A DNA stretch of 64,000 nt, taken from contig DATBGE010000143.1 in assembly GCA_036558125.1 (NCBI GenBank), positions 9,422 through 73,421 of the forward strand, written 5' to 3'. Position numbers and translations under genes: made by a program. Source of the stretch: DATBGE01 sp036558125 (GTDB lineage Bacteria; Gemmatimonadota; Gemmatimonadetes; Gemmatimonadales; GWC2-71-9). The notes under the pieces were generated by a model. It was not told the origin of the DNA and searched no databases. It saw nothing but the letters and a program-made list of their open reading frames with translations. The first letter of the stretch is position 1. Each line of letters opens with the position of its first letter. Positions 40,004-49,180 of this stretch are shown in pieces.

Positions 40004-40606
40004 ATGGCTGAGCCGCGGGAACTCGCCACTCTCACCGATCAAGAAGTCGTTGCTCTTGCCCGCGACGGCCGCGAGGCCGCCTACCGCGAGTTGATCCGCA
40101 GGTACGAACGGCCGGTATTTTCGCTGGTGCTCCGGATGGTGCGAGATCGGCAACTGGCGGAAGACCTTTCTCAAGAAACCTTCATCAAGGCGCTCAACGC
40201 CATCGGATCGTACCGACCCGAGTACAAATTCTCCAGCTGGATCTTCAAGATCGCGAATAACGCCGCGATCGATCATCTGAGACGTCGCGAGTTGGACACC
40301 CTGTCGCTCGACGGGGCACCACACGCCGCGACACCCGGAGAGATCGAAGCGACGGCGCTTCAAGTGGGAGACAAGGGGGAAACTCCTCTCGAAGAACTCG
40401 AGGCACGGGAGCTGGGCAGCGCCATCGAGCGTGCCATCGCGCAGCTCCGGCCGGAGTATCGCGCCTGTATTCTGCTCCGTCATGTCGAGGGGCTGGCCTA
40501 TGAAGAAATCGCCCAATCACTCGATCTGCCGCTGGGCACTGTGAAGACCTATATCCATCGCGCTCGACACGAGCTCAGAGACCTTCTCGCCCATCTGAAA
40601 CAGTGA
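40004..40606 (+). CDS. ECF-family RNA polymerase sigma factor
   Basis: 200 residues. Region 2 (about 25-95): AYRELIRRYERPVFSLVLRM, AEDLSQETFIKAL, YKFSSWIFKIANNAAIDHLR. Region 4 (about 135-190): LRPEYRACILLRHVEGLAYE, EIAQSLDLPLGTVKTYIHRA. The linker of about 35 acidic residues between them is typical of ECF sigmas. The group looks RpoE/SigW-like. The gene directly downstream (38 nt) is an anti-sigma factor, and two predicted envelope proteins follow, so the regulon probably concerns envelope stress, with autoregulation likely. The start ATG at 40004 is 53 nt from the divergent ubiE start. Confidence 0.95.
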   Translation: MAEPRELATLTDQEVVALARDGREAAYRELIRRYERPVFSLVLRMVRDRQLAEDLSQETFIKALNAIGSYRPEYKFSSWIFKIANNAAIDHLRRRELDTLSLDGAPHAATPGEIEATALQVGDKGETPLEELEARELGSAIERAIAQLRPEYRACILLRHVEGLAYEEIAQSLDLPLGTVKTYIHRARHELRDLLAHLKQ

Positions 40607-40643
40607 AACCCATGTCCCCAGCCCGCCGTAAAGCCACGCGTCT

Positions 40644-41438
40644 ATGACGGATCACACCTTGCACTTGCGCCCCGACGAACTGGACCTGCTCCTGGAAGGC
40701 AGACTCCCCAGCAGTCGGACGTCCCATATCGAAACATGTGAGGAATGCCGCACCGCTTTGGATGAATTGCGGGACGTCGTGGCGCAACTGAATGCCCTCC
40801 CGGCGCTGGAGCCGCCTGCTGGATTCTCCGAATTCGTGATGGCCTCGGTGCGAGTCGCACCGCTCCCGGTCGGACAGCATCTCACCGCCGATGATCTCGA
40901 CGCGTGGCTCGCGGGAGCGTTGCATCAAGAGGGACGTAATCACCTTTGGGCCTGCGCCGAATGCCGGCAACTGGCTGACGCTGAGCGCGCACTGGTTTAT
41001 CGGTTGGAACAGCTCCCGCTTTTCCAGCCTGGAGCGCGTTTCGAAGAGCGCGTCATGGCCAAGGTGGCGATTCCGCAGAGTTGGCGCTCGCGGATCTTCG
41101 CCAGCCGGCGTTCGGTCGCCTTGGCCGCGGGCCTGGGCAGTCTGGTCGTGGGATCGATGGGTGCGAGCGTGGCATGGAGTCTCACCCACCAGGACACCCT
41201 GGCAGCGCTGGGTACCTGGGCCACTACGGTTGCGACCCAATGGACCCTGGCTGCGGCACAGGGCGTTGGCTCCCGCATCCTCGCGCAGCCCTGGGTTCTG
41301 GAGCTTCGCTCCGCCGCGAGCCCGGGCCGGATAGCCGCGCTCACCGCAGTAGCGACCGCGCTCTATACGGGCGGTCTCTTCGCGATGCGCCGGCTCCTGG
41401 CCTTGCCCGCTCCGCGAGTGGCTCGTGCCCTTCCATAA
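40644..41438 (+). CDS. Anti-sigma factor with two HxxxCxxC zinc motifs
   Basis: 264 residues. Two ZAS-like motifs are seen: H28-x3-C32-x2-C35 (SHIETCEECRTALDE) and H100-x3-C104-x2-C107 (NHLWACAECRQLADA), each followed by a helix, so the cytoplasmic part looks like a duplicated anti-sigma domain. Two membrane segments follow, at about 158-180 (VALAAGLGSLVVGSMGASVA) and about 228-250 (IAALTAVATALYTGGLFAMR), with a 50-residue loop between. It should hold the upstream ECF sigma at the membrane. The stop overlaps the GTG of the next gene by 14 nt, so the three genes are one operon. Confidence 0.88.
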   Translation: MTDHTLHLRPDELDLLLEGRLPSSRTSHIETCEECRTALDELRDVVAQLNALPALEPPAGFSEFVMASVRVAPLPVGQHLTADDLDAWLAGALHQEGRNHLWACAECRQLADAERALVYRLEQLPLFQPGARFEERVMAKVAIPQSWRSRIFASRRSVALAAGLGSLVVGSMGASVAWSLTHQDTLAALGTWATTVATQWTLAAAQGVGSRILAQPWVLELRSAASPGRIAALTAVATALYTGGLFAMRRLLALPAPRVARALP

Positions 41439-43014
41439 GAAAACGTTGATTCTCGGACTCGGGTGGGCGCTGGTACTGGTCCGCCCGGTTCATGCCGCCT
41501 GTGATCCCGGCGACAAGTTCACCGACACATTCTCCGCGTCAATCACATACCTCCGTCAGTTGTTCCACGACGAACCCCCTCGGGTGGTTCGGGATCACAT
41601 CGTTTCGATTTCTTCGCAGGCCAGCTCGCTCACCTTCGAGTACGAAGATGGGGGGACCCTGCGCATATCCCTGCACGACGGCCAGCTGCAAATCGATGAT
41701 CGGGTAGTAGGCCGGTTCCCTCAGGGTGGTGCCCTGGAGTCGAGTTGGCGGCAGTTCGTTCTCGAGGCAGCCCGAATCGGGACGGGCGAAGTTCTCACTC
41801 TCGCCCGAGACTGGCAGCCCGATGGACTGAGCCGCGAAGAGGAGGGACTCGTCTCCCTGGTGCAGGAGCGGCTTGCCGCGCTCAGCGCGCCCGGAGGCGG
41901 GGCTGGGCTGCCCCAGGCGGTGCCGCCGGCCGACGCCGGCGGCCTGATCATCGATATCTCGGACCTGAGCGATCCGGATCATCTCGAGCCGCTCTTCCGT
42001 CGGGCGGCGGGACTCGAGGGGTCCGCGTTGCGAGTCACTGTGCCGGGAGGCCAGGCTCGCGCCGGTCACTACAGCATCGGATCCGGCGAGACCGTGAAGG
42101 GGCCGTTGCTCGTGATCCGGGGCGACGCGGATGTGTTTGGAACTCTCGAGGGGAATCTCGCGACAGTAGACGGCAACGTGACGGTATATCCCGGGGCGGT
42201 GGTAACGGGAGACGTGCTCGCCGTAGCCGGTGACGTGCGAGATCGTGGCGGCGAAATCCGTGGTGAAATCCGAACCCTCCGAGCCCAACCCACTCCCTCC
42301 CAGCCAAAACCGCCTGCAGAAGCCGCCCCAAGCCGTCTCGCACTCACCGCGCGCAATGCCGCCGGGCTCGCCGGGGTCTTCATCACGCTGCTGCTCATCG
42401 GGACCGGCATGGTGATGTTCGCCAGGCCGCCGCTCGAAGTGGTCTCCGACACGGTAGCGGCCTCTTTCGGGCGGGCATTCCTGGTCGGGCTGCTCGGCCA
42501 GATCCTGCTGCTCCCGACCTTCGGCATGCTGGTGGTCGGATTGATCCTGAGCGTCGCCGGGATCCTCCTGCTCCCGTTTGCGGTCATCGTCTATGGTCTG
42601 CTGGTCGTGGTCGCGGTTCTGGGCGGCTTCCTCGCCGTGGCCCACGCCATGGGAGAGCGCTATACCCGGCGCCAGTTGGCCTTGGGCGCCTCGATCACCT
42701 CGGCGAACAGTTACCGCTACGTGACGGTCGGCCTCGTCGGCATTCTGACTTTATGGGCCGTCTGGGTCTTCTTCGGCTGGGTGCCAGTTGCGGGGACCCT
42801 GCTGCTCGCCGCGGCGGCGCTGGTGACCTGGTTGCTGGCGACAGTGGGATTCGGCGCGGCGTTGTTGAGCCGGGCCGGGTATCGCGAAGAGTTCGCCGGA
42901 CGCCTGCTGCCGGCCGAGGCGCTCACCGACGAATTCCTGTGGGCGACCCCGCAGTTTGGAGTGCCTGCCCAGAGCAGACCAAGTACTCGTACTCCACCGC
43001 CGCCTCATCGCTAG
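41425..43014 (+). CDS. Secreted/membrane protein with bactofilin-like beta-helical segment
   Basis: 529 residues from a GTG at 41425 that overlaps the anti-sigma stop by 14 nt. Signal peptide (LILGLGWALVLVRPVHA-AC), an extracytoplasmic domain to about 210, then a polymer-forming/bactofilin-like run with repeated turns (VIRGDADVFGTLEGNLATVD, GNVTVYPGAVVTGDVLAVAG). The last 200 residues contain four to five membrane segments (GLAGVFITLLLIGTGMVMFA, LVGLLGQILLLPTFGMLVVG, FAVIVYGLLVVVAVLGGFLA, VGLVGILTLWAVWVFFGWVP). Proteins of this layout are common in ECF operons of this kind of bacterium, but no function is established to my knowledge. It is likely a target of, or input to, the sigma/anti-sigma pair. 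Confidence 0.8.
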   Translation: MPFHKKTLILGLGWALVLVRPVHAACDPGDKFTDTFSASITYLRQLFHDEPPRVVRDHIVSISSQASSLTFEYEDGGTLRISLHDGQLQIDDRVVGRFPQGGALESSWRQFVLEAARIGTGEVLTLARDWQPDGLSREEEGLVSLVQERLAALSAPGGGAGLPQAVPPADAGGLIIDISDLSDPDHLEPLFRRAAGLEGSALRVTVPGGQARAGHYSIGSGETVKGPLLVIRGDADVFGTLEGNLATVDGNVTVYPGAVVTGDVLAVAGDVRDRGGEIRGEIRTLRAQPTPSQPKPPAEAAPSRLALTARNAAGLAGVFITLLLIGTGMVMFARPPLEVVSDTVAASFGRAFLVGLLGQILLLPTFGMLVVGLILSVAGILLLPFAVIVYGLLVVVAVLGGFLAVAHAMGERYTRRQLALGASITSANSYRYVTVGLVGILTLWAVWVFFGWVPVAGTLLLAAAALVTWLLATVGFGAALLSRAGYREEFAGRLLPAEALTDEFLWATPQFGVPAQSRPSTRTPPPPHR

Positions 43015-43018
43015 TCCA

Positions 43019-43876
43019 ATGCGCCGTGCATTCGGGACGTCCGCCCTGCTTCTATTCCTTTGGCTGATCGCGCCCAGCACGCTGCTGTCCGCGCAGGACT
43101 ATCGTACGGTGACCCTGTCCAAACAGTACCGGGGACAGGACAGCCTCCAGGCCGAGATCGAATTTGCTGCCGGGGTATTGAGGGTGCGGCCGGGATCTCC
43201 GGGATCGCTCTACCGCATGGAGCTTTCCTACGATCCTGAGCGTTTCGCCCCCCTCAGCAAGGTGGACAGCAGCGGGACGGACCTGCGCCTCGGCATCAAG
43301 AGCAGTGGACAGGCGGGGATCAGCGTGGGACTCAAGAACGACCGTCCCCAGGATGGGCTGATCGAGCTCAACCCCCGCACGATTCTTTCCCTGGACGTAA
43401 CCCTCGGCGCGGCTCAGGCTGACCTGGACCTGGGTGGACTCCGTGTCTCTCAGGCCGAGATCCGAACCGGTGCCAGCGAAACCACCCTGCGGTTCAGCTC
43501 ACCCAATCGGGTCGAGTGCGAACAAATGAGCATCAGCGTGGGAGCCGCGGAATTCTCGGGGTACCAATTGGGCAACGGCGATTGCAAGACCATCAACGTA
43601 GATGGTGGCGTTGGCGGCGTGCTGGTTGACCTGACCGGCGCCTGGAAGCGAGATGCGACGGTAACGCTGGCCGTGGCGCTGGGAGACATCTCGCTGGTGC
43701 TGCCCAAGGAGGTCGGCGTCGAGCTGACCCTGGATCGCTTCCTGTCGAACTTCAATCCCGAAGGATTCGTTCACGAGGGTCGGGTCTACCGCTCGCTGAA
43801 CTATGCCACCGCAGGGCGCAGGCTCTCCCTTTCTCTCACCAGCACGGTCGGCGTCGTGAAGGTGGAGTGGAAGTAG
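43019..43876 (+). CDS. Secreted beta-rich protein, LiaF/DUF4097 (toastrack)-like
   Basis: 285 residues from the ATG at 43019 with a signal peptide (LLLFLWLIAPSTLLSAQ). The rest is almost all beta strands with a regular alternation (AEIEFAAGVLRVRPGSPGSL, LDVTLGAAQADLDLGGLRVS, AEIRTGASETTLRFSSPNRV, VALGDISLVLPKEVGVELTL). This pattern recalls the C-terminal LiaF-like or DUF4097 'toastrack' domains, which are often tied to envelope-stress systems. It starts 4 nt after the preceding gene and is the last member of the sigma/anti-sigma operon. Function unknown; the comparison is by pattern and not by search. Confidence 0.72.
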   Translation: MRRAFGTSALLLFLWLIAPSTLLSAQDYRTVTLSKQYRGQDSLQAEIEFAAGVLRVRPGSPGSLYRMELSYDPERFAPLSKVDSSGTDLRLGIKSSGQAGISVGLKNDRPQDGLIELNPRTILSLDVTLGAAQADLDLGGLRVSQAEIRTGASETTLRFSSPNRVECEQMSISVGAAEFSGYQLGNGDCKTINVDGGVGGVLVDLTGAWKRDATVTLAVALGDISLVLPKEVGVELTLDRFLSNFNPEGFVHEGRVYRSLNYATAGRRLSLSLTSTVGVVKVEWK

Positions 43877-44284
43877 TCAAGGGCAATCGAGTTTCTCGAA
43901 TCCTTCCTTGTTGTTGCAATCGATCATGACCGCGGAGAAAGTCACGACCGCCGCGCTCACGACCACGAACCCCACGGTGTTCCCTACATTCGTCTTCTTG
44001 ACCTCGACATTCTGAAGATCGCCCAGCGGGATCGCGACCCGGCGCAGCGTGTCGCCTTGAGCCTCTCCTCCTGCCGTTCCCAGCAGAGAATCTTCCACCA
44101 CCCTCGGATACCGAAGCTGGAGCCTTGAGCCATCAGCCCGGGTAACCCGAACTTTCTCGGGCTGCTTCTCGGAGATGAATTCCGCGGGGTTCGGAGTGCC
44201 AGGTTGCCAATAGGTACATGCCAGCAGGACCGAGGAGAGCAGGCTGATGGCCGGCTGGCGGCCACGCTTCGAAAGGGATGCCAT
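43877..44284 (-). CDS. Predicted small lipoprotein, uncharacterised
   Basis: 135 residues from the ATG at 44284. The N-terminus KRGRQPAISLLSSVLLACTY has a lipobox (VLLAC), so the mature protein would be lipid-anchored at Cys23. The mature part contains a short beta-rich region (RVTRADGSRLQLRYPRVVED, RRVAIPLGDLQNVEVKKTN) and a C-terminal hydrophobic segment (GFVVVSAAVVTFSAVMI) followed by Cys-containing acidic residues. The layout is like lipoproteins of many Gemmatimonadota genomes, from memory. It is convergent with the previous gene with no gap, and lies downstream of the SARP regulator. Confidence 0.7.
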   Translation of the reverse strand: MASLSKRGRQPAISLLSSVLLACTYWQPGTPNPAEFISEKQPEKVRVTRADGSRLQLRYPRVVEDSLLGTAGGEAQGDTLRRVAIPLGDLQNVEVKKTNVGNTVGFVVVSAAVVTFSAVMIDCNNKEGFEKLDCP

Positions 44285-44357
44285 GAATTGCCTCCGGGGA
44301 CCTGGTGCGGACCGTTCTTTGTCACACGCAGGTTGGCCTCCCCGGATCAAGAGAAGA

Positions 44358-46259
44358 TCAAGCGGGCGGGTGTCGCGCCGTGTCGATAATCCGTTTCTTT
44401 TGGCCTGGCGTGACCATGTCTCGTCCCACAACATCCCTCGACACCCGAGCCACAAACGAGTATCCCCTCGGTTCGGCAACCAGCCACCGTTGCCATTCCA
44501 GCTCATCGAGAGCGCTGTGAAGCGCCTCCCCATCGAGTCCGCTGCCCCGGCTCAGTTCGGCCGCAGTAACCCGGTCTGCCAGCACCGATGCCGCGGCCAG
44601 GACACGCTGTGCCCCCTGCGTCAGCCTCCGAAATCCGATTCGTATGGCCGCCACCACCGCGTCCGGCAGATCCCCAGGGAGCGTATCGCTGAGTGTCCGA
44701 AGCGGGCTGGGCCAGGCGCCCTCGCTCTGGCGCAGATCGAGCCCCAAGGACACGGCATGAAGCAGTTCAACGACCAGTAACGGAAGGCCGGCGGAATCCA
44801 TCACCACCCTCCGCGCGATCCGATCCAGCTCTGTTTCGGTAAAGCGAGGCAGAGCCCAGCGAGCCAGTTCGTGAATGGCTTCCACTTTGAGGGCCTCGAC
44901 TCTTACTACTGTACCCGGAACGTCTCTCGGAATCCGAACCCGGAGGTCGTCGATCTCCTGACGTGCGCCGACGAGAGTAGTGGATGCCACGATGAAGAGC
45001 GGTGCGGCTCGGCCATCACGGAGCGCTGCCGCCAGAGTCAGAATCGACTCCCGGTCGGACCACTGCAGATCATCGATGGCGAGGAGGACCGGTTGCTCCT
45101 GGATGATGGCGCCGAGGACCTCAACGAACGCCCGACCAACCGCAGGACCATTCTCCCGGGATGGAGCGAAGCGATCCGCCCATTCGGGAATCCGGGCTGC
45201 CAGAACGCCAAGGCTTTGCGCCGATGCGGAGGAGAGTCCCGGCATCTCCAACATGCCGCCCCGAGCGAGACCAATCAGGGAAGCGAAGGGCTCCGTCGAG
45301 TCGGCCTCCACAGCGCGGACAGCGGCAACCGCGGCACGATCGAGCCGGGCGCGGTCCAGCAGCTCCTCGAGCAGCCGGGTCTTGCCGGTACCCGAGTCTC
45401 CTTCGATGATGGCAATTGTCCCCCGCTTCTGATCCCGGCACGCCGTCCAGGCTTCGAGCAGGTGGCCGAGTTCTTCACCCCGCGCCACGAGCGGCGCCCG
45501 CCGCGAATAGGCACTCGCTGATTCGAGGGCATCGGGCGCCAGATTCCACCCACGGCCGCGGCGGATCCGTTCGGCCAGCGCGCCAGTTTCCGCCTCGGGA
45601 GCAACACCACGAGACTCGGAGAGCGCTGCGCTCAACCGTTCGAACTCCACGAGTGCAGCTGCCCGGTCTCCGTTCAGCGAGAGTATCCGCATCAATGCTC
45701 GGGATGCCCCTTCGGCGAGAGGGTCGAATCCGAGTGCCCTGGTCGCGAACTCTGCCGCTTCCTTCAAGTCCCCAGAGGTGAGGCTTTCTCCCGCCGCTCG
45801 AGCCAGAGCCTGGACTCCATTGCGCCGCCACGCCTCCCGCTCCTGCCGCAGCCAGTCCTCGAAGTCCGACGCACCGGGAATTCCGAATCCTTCGAGGAAA
45901 TCCCCGAGGAAGAGCGTCGCGGCATCTCGCCATTTCCCCGCCCCGGTCAGTGACTTGAAGCGGTCGGTGTCCAGATCCAGAGCCTGGGGCGCTACGCGAA
46001 CTTGACGGGCGTCACTCTGCACTCCGTCTTCACCAAGCGCTCGCCGCAACACGCGGAGGGCCTCATTGAGCGAATGACGCGCTTGAGTCTCCTGTTTCTC
46101 CGGCCACAACAGTCCCACGAGGTGATCCCGGGTGCGGCCCCGCGGCGAGCGGGCCAGGTAGACCAGAAGCGCCAGGTTCTTGCGCCAGAGGAGTTCCTGC
46201 GGTGCGGGGCCGCCGTCGGCGGTGACCTCGACCGGGCCGAGCAGGCGGCAGCGGATCAC
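44358..46259 (-). CDS. SARP-type transcriptional activator with AAA ATPase domain
   Basis: 633 residues from a GTG at 46259 that overlaps the kinase stop (GTGA). Residues 1-95 form an OmpR-type winged helix without receiver (IRCRLLGPVEVTADG, WRKNLALLVYLARSPRGRTR, LVGLLWPEK) followed by a bacterial transcriptional activation (BTAD) region (100-250), as in SARP regulators. A STAND/AAA ATPase domain follows, with P-loop EGDSGTGKTRLLEE (287-294) and Walker B LLAIDDLQWSDRES. The C-terminal part is helical. A longer frame upstream would overlap the kinase gene by 105 nt and is not needed. Coupling to a Ser/Thr kinase implies that phosphorylation sets its activity; the target genes are unknown. Confidence 0.87.
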   Translation of the reverse strand: MIRCRLLGPVEVTADGGPAPQELLWRKNLALLVYLARSPRGRTRDHLVGLLWPEKQETQARHSLNEALRVLRRALGEDGVQSDARQVRVAPQALDLDTDRFKSLTGAGKWRDAATLFLGDFLEGFGIPGASDFEDWLRQEREAWRRNGVQALARAAGESLTSGDLKEAAEFATRALGFDPLAEGASRALMRILSLNGDRAAALVEFERLSAALSESRGVAPEAETGALAERIRRGRGWNLAPDALESASAYSRRAPLVARGEELGHLLEAWTACRDQKRGTIAIIEGDSGTGKTRLLEELLDRARLDRAAVAAVRAVEADSTEPFASLIGLARGGMLEMPGLSSASAQSLGVLAARIPEWADRFAPSRENGPAVGRAFVEVLGAIIQEQPVLLAIDDLQWSDRESILTLAAALRDGRAAPLFIVASTTLVGARQEIDDLRVRIPRDVPGTVVRVEALKVEAIHELARWALPRFTETELDRIARRVVMDSAGLPLLVVELLHAVSLGLDLRQSEGAWPSPLRTLSDTLPGDLPDAVVAAIRIGFRRLTQGAQRVLAAASVLADRVTAAELSRGSGLDGEALHSALDELEWQRWLVAEPRGYSFVARVSRDVVGRDMVTPGQKKRIIDTARHPPA

Positions 46260-49123
46260 CGGGAGCAAATTTCCGCCGCCCGGCCTGCGCGCTGCTGGAG
46301 GTCGGAGAAGGAGGGTTCGGCGTCGCTCCATAGCTCGCGCACTCGGCGCGCGAGATCGCACGCGCTGCTGGTTCGCCCCGCCGCTCGATCGGACTCGGCC
46401 TGAAGCAGCCGGCCGAAGACCGCAAGCATGCCGTCTATGTCGCCCGCTTCGAGGTCACGCTGGGGCCAGCCTTCGATGCCGGAGTCGGAGTTATGGAACC
46501 AGAGCCTGGTGGCGTCCGCGGCCGCGCTGTCTCCCAGCGAGAGCTGCCACTTGATGCGTTGCAGATAGAGCACCGAGCGGGCGAACGGGTCCTGTACCAC
46601 GCCCGCGGTGTCGTAGGATATGAGAGCATCGGAGAGACGCAGCGCATCTACGGCACGTCCCCGAGCGGCCCGTTGCATGGCATCGACCAGTGAACGAAGC
46701 CGTGCCGCCCCGGCAGCCGTCATCCGTGACGAGTAGGTGAGCGCGGCCGCCGTGTCACCCCGGCTCTGGGCGTCCACCGCGAGGGCCCAGAGCGCGCGAG
46801 TACCCGTAGCACTCCTGTCGCCTGCGATTGTTCGAAGCCAGAAGAGGGCACTGTCGCGCTGCACCTGAGGTATTCCCGGAAGACCATAGGTCCCGGGCAT
46901 CACTCTCCATTCGGCGCGCTCCAACAAAGCATCGGGGCGATTCCACATCACAGTTGCCGTATCGAGGTGAGGCAGGGCCTCAAGAGGACGGCCGAGAAAC
47001 ATCAGGGCCAGTCCCTCCGCCCGGTGGCCATTCGCGCGAGTGTCCCGGTCCAATCCTTTCTCGACCAGAATCCTTCCCAATGTGCGTTGGGCGTTCGGCA
47101 CGTCGAAAGAAAACCCCAGCCGCGCATAGCGGTTTATCCGGTCCAGTGTTGCCGGGTCCACGTCGAGACTGACCCACCAGCCTTCCCAAGGTTCTTTCCA
47201 GGAGTGGAATCGCGCGTCATAGGCAAACCTGAAAAACTTCCGCCGCTGTGCATCCTCTTGCTCACCGGACGGGGGGATACTGACCCGGTACTTGAGAGCC
47301 GAATCCGCCTGGGGCCGGCGGCCCAGATGCAGATAGCCGTAGAAGAGATGGTCGAAGGCCGGCATCTGCTCCAAGTCGGGTTCGATCGCCACCGCAGCGC
47401 GGAACTGAGCGAGGGCCGAGTCAATCGGATATCCGACCAGCGGGCCCCGGTGGAACAGCTCGTCGGCATACACGAAACGGACGTACCCGTCCTGCGGGAA
47501 GTCCGCGACAGTGGCCCGATATAGCTGGAACCTTCGGAGAAGGTCGGGATCGAGCAGGCCCTGGATCAGGGCGCGATACTGGTCTGGAAGCTCTTCCGCG
47601 TGTTCATCGTAGAGATTCCGCAGATGCTCGGCGAACGGCAGGCGCAAGAATCGATACACGATCCCCAGCCGCCAGGAAGCGTAGAGGAACGTCGGGTCGG
47701 CAGCGAGCGCCGCTTCATAATGCTGGCGGGCAGAGTGGTACGCGTCGCGCTGGAAGTCTCTCTCTCCAGCGAAATATTGAGCGTACGCCTCCCGGTTCGA
47801 GTTGGGATTGGCTCGCTTTCTCAGCTCGTAGTAGTAAGCCCAGTGCTGGGGAAAGACCTGGCGAACAATCGAGTCGGCGGCGGCTCGACTCCAACCGATG
47901 GGATCGGTCGAGTCCCCGGCAACGGTGAGCACGTGGGACGGCTCCGGCTCCCGGTCCCGGACGGTCATTCGCAAAACCCAACCTGCAGGTTGCCTGAGCA
48001 ACAGTCCAGAAACCACCTGTCCAGCACGAAGATCCTGCCGCGCCCTAACGTCGCGCAACAACGGTGGAACCGAGTCTATCCAGCAGGCAACCGACGCCTC
48101 GGGTGTTACTCGCAATCGACCGAACCAGTCCAACTCCAGCTGCACCATCCGGGCGAAATCGTCACCGCCAACGCCGGGAGACCCGCCGCTCACTGTAAAG
48201 GGCAGCAGCGCCAGGTCGGATCGGCCAGGCTGGCGGCAAATCGACGTCGGATGTCGGGACCAGACGATCGTGCCCAAGACACCCAGCACCAATGCCAGGA
48301 AAACCGGAAGAATGGGAGTTCGGGCCTTTTCGAGTGAGGCCAGCGCCGCTTCAAAGTCGGTCGCGTTGGGCCAGCGGTCGCCCGGTGCGGGCTGCAGCGC
48401 GCGCTTCAGCACGGCAGCGAGCCTCGGCGGAACGCCCGTCCAGTTGCCCAGCTTGGGGCTGGTATGCATCGGCCAGCGACGCCCGGTCAGCGCCTCGTAC
48501 ATGACCAGCGCCGCGGAGTAGAGGTCCGACCTGCCTTCTACTGGTTGCCCGCTGGACTGCTCCGGACTCATGTAGATCACGGTCCCGATCTGCTGCCCAG
48601 GAGCGGTCAGGTCGCTCTCGGGTTCATTCCGCGGCGTGTGCGCAATGCCGAAATCACCGATCATCGCGCGCCCATCGACGACGAAGATGTTCGAGGGCTT
48701 GATGTCCCGATGGACTACACCGATCCGATGGACGGCGGCGAGTCCGTTGAGCAGGCCCTGACCCAATCGACTGGTTTCCTTTGGGGTGAAGGTGCCGTTC
48801 TGCAGTTGGTTGGCGAGGGTTCCACCAGGCAGGTAATCCATGATGTAGCAGGAGAGACCTTCCCCCTGCCGCGTGGTATGGATCGAGACGATGTGAGGGT
48901 GAGGGGCCAGCTTGGCGATGGTTTGCGCTTCGGCGACGAATCGCCGCTCCATCTCCGCTGTGGCCATTTCGGGATGGAGAATCTTGACCGCGACTCGCCG
49001 GTCGAGCGCCGGTTCGTATGCGAGGTAGACCGCTCCCATGCCACCGCTCCCCAGCAGCCGGCCAAGGCTGTAGTCGGGAGCCAGGAGCTTCGCGAGCCGA
49101 TCCCTCAGCGCGTCAGAATCCAC
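46256..49123 (-). CDS. PknB-type Ser/Thr protein kinase with TM and TPR-like sensor region
   Basis: 955 residues from a GTG at 49123. The kinase domain (17-265) is complete: Gly loop GSGGMGAVY, K47 (VAVKIL), catalytic HRD with D140 (VVHRDIKPSN), DFG D157 (GDFGIA), and SPEQSSG in place of APE. A membrane segment lies at about 272-290 (FLALVLGVLGTIVW). The extracytoplasmic part starts with a TolB-like domain (RSDLALLPFTVSGG, DDFARMVQLELDWFG) and continues in TPR-like helices to the C-terminus. It is the first gene of a coupled pair with the SARP regulator. The FHA-cyclase at 10817 is a plausible phosphothreonine reader in the same cell. Confidence 0.92.
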   Translation of the reverse strand: MDSDALRDRLAKLLAPDYSLGRLLGSGGMGAVYLAYEPALDRRVAVKILHPEMATAEMERRFVAEAQTIAKLAPHPHIVSIHTTRQGEGLSCYIMDYLPGGTLANQLQNGTFTPKETSRLGQGLLNGLAAVHRIGVVHRDIKPSNIFVVDGRAMIGDFGIAHTPRNEPESDLTAPGQQIGTVIYMSPEQSSGQPVEGRSDLYSAALVMYEALTGRRWPMHTSPKLGNWTGVPPRLAAVLKRALQPAPGDRWPNATDFEAALASLEKARTPILPVFLALVLGVLGTIVWSRHPTSICRQPGRSDLALLPFTVSGGSPGVGGDDFARMVQLELDWFGRLRVTPEASVACWIDSVPPLLRDVRARQDLRAGQVVSGLLLRQPAGWVLRMTVRDREPEPSHVLTVAGDSTDPIGWSRAAADSIVRQVFPQHWAYYYELRKRANPNSNREAYAQYFAGERDFQRDAYHSARQHYEAALAADPTFLYASWRLGIVYRFLRLPFAEHLRNLYDEHAEELPDQYRALIQGLLDPDLLRRFQLYRATVADFPQDGYVRFVYADELFHRGPLVGYPIDSALAQFRAAVAIEPDLEQMPAFDHLFYGYLHLGRRPQADSALKYRVSIPPSGEQEDAQRRKFFRFAYDARFHSWKEPWEGWWVSLDVDPATLDRINRYARLGFSFDVPNAQRTLGRILVEKGLDRDTRANGHRAEGLALMFLGRPLEALPHLDTATVMWNRPDALLERAEWRVMPGTYGLPGIPQVQRDSALFWLRTIAGDRSATGTRALWALAVDAQSRGDTAAALTYSSRMTAAGAARLRSLVDAMQRAARGRAVDALRLSDALISYDTAGVVQDPFARSVLYLQRIKWQLSLGDSAAADATRLWFHNSDSGIEGWPQRDLEAGDIDGMLAVFGRLLQAESDRAAGRTSSACDLARRVRELWSDAEPSFSDLQQRAGRAAEICSR

Positions 49124-49180
49124 GGTCCCCCGCAGGAGATTACGTGAACCTACGTGGCGTCCTTGCCACTGACGGCGCGC

